Shown here one piece after another: positions 17,749 to 20,460 of a stretch of 20,460 nt of DNA; the stretch's first letter is position 1, and every line of letters starts with the position of its first letter. The stretch comes from Stentor coeruleus (Eukaryota; Ciliophora; Heterotrichea; Heterotrichida; Stentoridae): positions 1-20,460 of the forward strand of contig MPUH01001240.1 of assembly GCA_001970955.1 (NCBI GenBank), in the 5' to 3' direction. The translations under genes were made by a program, and so were the position numbers. The notes beneath the pieces are model-generated. The model ran no database searches. It was not told where the DNA came from and saw only the letters and a program-made list of their open reading frames with translations.

Positions 17749-18194
17749 TTTTATAAAAATGGTCTGAAGTAAGTCGTTTTATAGAGATTTTCATGTAAGT
17801 TATCATCAAGGTTTTGCCTGATTTTATTTATAATTTTCATATTATCTACATTAAGTTTTGAATGTATTTTTTGTGAACATTTCAAAATAATCCTCATGAC
17901 ATTATATAATTTCGCTTTTCAGACAAATTTTGATTTTTACTAAGGATATTAGCATGATTTTTATATAAAATAAAATGATTTTTGATTTGGAAAGCTGCTA
18001 AATATTACTTAGTTGATTTTAATAACCAGCGAGAAAAAAGCATAAATAGAAATACATAAAAAAGTTAGTAAAAAATTCTCTATACAATTTATGATAAAAA
18101 TATTTTTATACAATCTTCATCTTAAACTTCAATTCATGCACCTTATCATCATTTTCAGAATAAACCCATAGAAATCCTTTTTAGTAAAATATAT
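17749..18194. promoter_or_regulatory. Divergent promoter region
   Basis: 446 bp between the 5' ends of two divergent genes. The left part is T/G-rich on the plus strand (so C-rich on the coding strand of the left gene). From about 18110 it is C-rich and G-poor (5' flank of the right gene). Each side thus has the skew seen upstream of other genes. TATA-like runs abut both ATGs (TATAAAA and AAAATATAT). No other element was recognised. Confidence 0.5.
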
Positions 18195-19133
18195 ATGAAA
18201 GAGATAATAAAGAAAGATAGACTAGGAAAAGCATCAAAGAAATCAGGAAAGAAAAAAGGAGACTGCATTGAAGATAGACAGAAAGAATATTTGGGCATGA
18301 GGACAAAATATCTAAGTCAAGGACTAACCCAGAATTGTTTGATGATAGGAAGAAGAATTTCTGTACATCCTGGAATCCCTGACAAACTTAAATCCATCAA
18401 TCTTCTAGAAAGGGTACTAGCTGTCATATCAGAGTTTATTATGAACGACCTTGAAGCAGTGCTTTTTGCTCAATACCTTGAGTCTTTCGCATGGAACGAC
18501 AAGGATTTCTCAATCGACACCCTTTTATCCCTCACAGCTTTATCAGTAAAAAACTCATTATCTGAAAAATTCTCAGTCTTTCACGAACATCTTTTCCAAT
18601 CTTTACCTTCCTTCTCCTCATCATATAAGCGTTTTCTACGTAAATATTCAAAAAACTTTTCTTTTGACATAAAAACCTTAAATTCAAAGCTCTCAGCCTA
18701 CACATCACAAGAATTTTATTCAAGTCCTAACAAAATCGTCGATTACAACTTTTATGTTGATGAAATATTGAAATCCTCTTTGGCTTATAACATAGACATA
18801 GAACCAAAAAATGACAAAAAAAATAAGTCGAACATGAAAAATTTAAGTAAAAAAGATAAGAAAAACATAAAAGATAAAGAAAAACCTGTAAATCAGCAAA
18901 TAGGTTTCCCTTTACCTACTGGGGAAATATATAATCCTGCATTAACTCTAGCAAGAGATGATAGTCAAGTTACTGATATGATGTGGCTAAGTAGGCAAGG
19001 GTCAGTACAAGAAACTGGGAAGAAAATTACAACACCTAGAGGATTTGGCAATTTTTTTATGCATGAAGACCCTAGAGAACAGGTAAAAATACTTGCAAGT
19101 CGAAGTAGTTCAGCACAGGCTGGGTTTTCATAA
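18195..19133 (+). CDS. Unrecognised Lys-rich helical protein
   Basis: 312 residues, ATG at 18195, TAA stop. The N-terminus (1-25) is strongly basic (KKSGKKKG). Residues about 60-185 are hydrophobic/aromatic and helical (LLERVLAVISEFIMNDLEAVLF, FAWNDKDFSIDTLLSLTAL). A second Lys-rich stretch (about 205-232) follows. The tail is Ser/Arg-rich with TPRGFGNFFMHEDPREQ. No signal peptide, membrane span or known domain was seen. Codon use and composition match the neighbours, so it is likely a genuine ciliate- or lineage-restricted gene. Two basic tracts could bind nucleic acid or microtubules, but that is only a guess. Downstream sequence is nearly C-free, as for the 3' flanks of other plus-strand genes here. 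Confidence 0.78.
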   Translation: MKEIIKKDRLGKASKKSGKKKGDCIEDRQKEYLGMRTKYLSQGLTQNCLMIGRRISVHPGIPDKLKSINLLERVLAVISEFIMNDLEAVLFAQYLESFAWNDKDFSIDTLLSLTALSVKNSLSEKFSVFHEHLFQSLPSFSSSYKRFLRKYSKNFSFDIKTLNSKLSAYTSQEFYSSPNKIVDYNFYVDEILKSSLAYNIDIEPKNDKKNKSNMKNLSKKDKKNIKDKEKPVNQQIGFPLPTGEIYNPALTLARDDSQVTDMMWLSRQGSVQETGKKITTPRGFGNFFMHEDPREQVKILASRSSSAQAGFS

Positions 19134-19495
19134 TAAGATTAAGTAATTAGATTTGATGAATAGAGTATTTAAAAGATAAGAAATAGATGTTGGGAAAATT
19201 AAAAACATTTTTTCGCAAGTCTGAGATTATTTTTAAGATTTTTCAGGATTTTGTTAGATGTTGTAGTTTTTATTTACTACAAACCTAAATAAAATATACT
19301 TCAAAACAATATAAAAAAATCCCAAATCCCATAATTTAATCCAAATTCTATTTCCTACCAAATCGCGCTTTTTCTTCAAAAATTACACCTCTCTCCTATC
19401 TTAGTCCCCACACCTTTAATCTAAACCTAAAAAAAATAAAAATACCTTCTCAATTATCCCACAATCTAAAAATATCCAAAACTATATAAAATTAA
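19134..19495. promoter_or_regulatory. Flank switch from C-free 3' end to G-free 5' flank
   Basis: 362 bp between two plus-strand genes. 19141-19200 has about 13 G and no C. 19321-19495 has about 3 G and 48 C. The switch falls near 19270. ACTATATAAAATTAA directly precedes the next ATG. No gene or RNA was recognised. Confidence 0.5.
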
Positions 19496-20320
19496 ATGAG
19501 CAACTATGGGGAAATGAACGAAGAGCAGCTTCCAAACTCAGGGGAAAATTTCTCAATGCCAAACAGTCAAGATTACATAATCGACAATGCTGTAGACAGC
19601 CAAACAATAACAGTCTATCTAAAAGTTACAGATTCCGACATAAGAACAATACAAATAAACTCAATCCTAGACACAGTAGGGTCTCTAAAATTAAAAGTAA
19701 CATAAAAAAAGGTTTTTTCAAAAGAATTATCCGAAGGAATGAAAGTTCGTATGATATACCACGGAAGAATCATGCTGGATCCTCAAAGTTTAAGCATTTT
19801 TAGTAAAAAATAATCAGAATTGGTTGATAAAGCCTATATACACGCAGCAATTAATCAACCTTTAGCTGATGAAGGAAAAGTTATCAAAAAAGAAGGTTTA
19901 AAAGGATTTGATAAGCTTGAATCTTCTGGTTTTAATGTTGATGATATACATAATCTTAGATTTCACTTTCATGCGATGTGTATTTATACTGGAATTAATA
20001 GAGAAGATGATGAACAAAAGATTAATTTAGAAGATGAGTGGCTTGATGGAAAAATACCAGCAATAAATGCGAATCTTCAAGATAGAAGTGAAATTCTTTT
20101 GAAAAATGTATTTGAAATATAGGCTGAAGAACTTGGTGATGGATTTGATTTTATATGGGGTATGATTATGGGATTAGTGTTTAGTATTTTTATATGCTTT
20201 TTTGTAGGATATAAACAGATGAAAAAACTCAAACTTAACAAGAAACAAAGATATGGAATAGTTTTAGGAGCCCCTTTGTCGTTGCTTTGGGTTATACTTA
20301 TAATAAAATTTTCTGGATGA
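19496..20320 (+). CDS. Ubiquitin-like membrane protein of the Dsc3/TMUB kind, four exons
   Basis: Exons 19496-19696, 19712-19802, 19818-20107 and 20123-20320, joined by three 15-nt introns, give 259 residues and a TGA stop. After an acidic, disordered N-terminus, residues about 36-114 form a ubiquitin-like domain (ITVYLKVTDSDIRTIQI, KVRMIYHGRIML, VDKAYIHAAINQP). Residues about 126-195 contain GFDKLESSGFNVDDIHNLRFHFH and LEDEWLDG, which match the pattern of the fungal Dsc3 / DUF2407 C-terminal region (GFxxL...GF...E/D-I..LR..F, EexWiD). Two transmembrane helices end the protein (about 207-224 and 239-256), with basic KKLKLNKKQR between. Dsc3 is a subunit of a Golgi/endosome Cdc48-linked ubiquitin ligase; TMUB proteins act in ER-associated degradation. 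A role in membrane-protein degradation is inferred. Domain continuity across every splice makes the exon model secure. Confidence 0.88.
19697..19711 (+). other. 15-nt intron 1 of the Dsc3/TMUB-like gene
   Basis: GTAACATAAAAAAAG, phase 0, with an in-frame TAA if retained. Removal joins ...LKLK to VFSKEL within the ubiquitin-like domain. Confidence 0.9.
19803..19817 (+). other. 15-nt intron 2 of the Dsc3/TMUB-like gene
   Basis: GTAAAAAATAATCAG, phase 1, with a stop in frame if retained. Removal joins SLSIF to KLVDKAYIHAAI, as expected for the last strand of a ubiquitin fold. Confidence 0.92.
20108..20122 (+). other. 15-nt intron 3 of the Dsc3/TMUB-like gene
   Basis: GTATTTGAAATATAG, phase 0, with TAG as its last codon if retained. 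Removal joins ...EILLKN to AEELGDGFDFIWG, just before the first membrane helix. Confidence 0.9.
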
Positions 20321-20460
20321 TTTTATATGAATTATGTTTTGGTTTTGTATGGGATTTTGGCCTAAGATGTGGTTATGGAGGTTATGTTTATATTATTGAT
20401 TAGAGATATGCTTTTTTTTTTTAGAATTTTAATGAGTGTTGTTAGGATATGATATATGAG

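Noticed and set aside
1-20460. Altered genetic code (UGA or UAA/UAG reassigned, as in many ciliates)
   Set aside because: No gene reads through any stop except the four removable 15-nt introns and the duplication frameshift. TAA, TAG and TGA all end genes with plausible C-termini.
1-20460. tRNA, rRNA, spliceosomal RNA, CRISPR array, telomere repeats or transposase
   Set aside because: No T-loop with matching arms, snRNA landmarks, spaced repeat array, terminal CCCTAA-type repeat or transposase motif was seen on either strand.

Overview
The window looks like macronuclear DNA of a heterotrich ciliate close to Stentor (probably Stentor coeruleus). It is very AT-rich and gene-dense, and the genes have eukaryotic domain architectures (MYND plus Aurora-type kinase, SIAH-type RING ligase, RapGAP/tuberin, MORN, Dsc3/TMUB). 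Four introns of exactly 15 nt can be placed from reading-frame continuity. All three standard stops end genes here (TAA often, TAG at 8172, TGA for the SIAH-like and Dsc3-like genes) and tryptophan is TGG, so the standard code fits. That fits Stentor and argues against a heterotrich with UGA read as Trp, such as Blepharisma. The organism name is inferred from these traits, not searched.

Layout. 1-6330: three related P-loop GTPase-like genes, A (minus, 210-1595), B (plus, 2857-3954) and C (plus, 4261-6329, one intron). A and C carry Cys/His clusters of the C-x2-C...H kind after the GTPase fold. C has two such units, the first with a degenerate GTPase-like part. C is interrupted by a perfect 47-bp tandem duplication that shifts the frame. 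Between A and B lie a 62-bp direct repeat and a decayed coding remnant. 6634-9773: a MYND-finger/Aurora-like kinase, then 48 bp later an NPF-motif protein with a FAIM1-like N-terminus, which converges (5 bp between stop codons) on a SIAH-type E3 ligase. 10450-11388: a MORN-repeat protein with a predicted acylated N-terminus. 11483-11709: an AT-rich sequence present three times around two single N bases, probably an assembly scar. 12305-16081: a 1258-residue tuberin/RalGAP-alpha-like GTPase-activating protein. 16753-17748 (minus) and 18195-19133 (plus): two unrecognised proteins, the first with a degenerate EF-hand-like loop. 19496-20320: a ubiquitin-like membrane protein of the Dsc3/TMUB kind, rebuilt from four exons.

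How the genes relate. Nothing indicates an operon or one pathway. Small-GTPase signalling (RapGAP), ubiquitin/ER quality control (SIAH-like, Dsc3-like), a mitotic-type kinase and a membrane-associated MORN protein are simply neighbours. The only functional cluster is the three GTPase paralogues.

The strongest unusual signal is compositional. Non-coding flanks are almost free of G on the coding strand upstream of genes and almost free of C downstream. The switch is very sharp near 10140: by hand count about 77 G to 4 C in the 300 bases before it, and 2 G to 73 C in the 300 after. A similar C-to-G alternation recurs roughly every 0.9-1 kb inside the long RapGAP gene.
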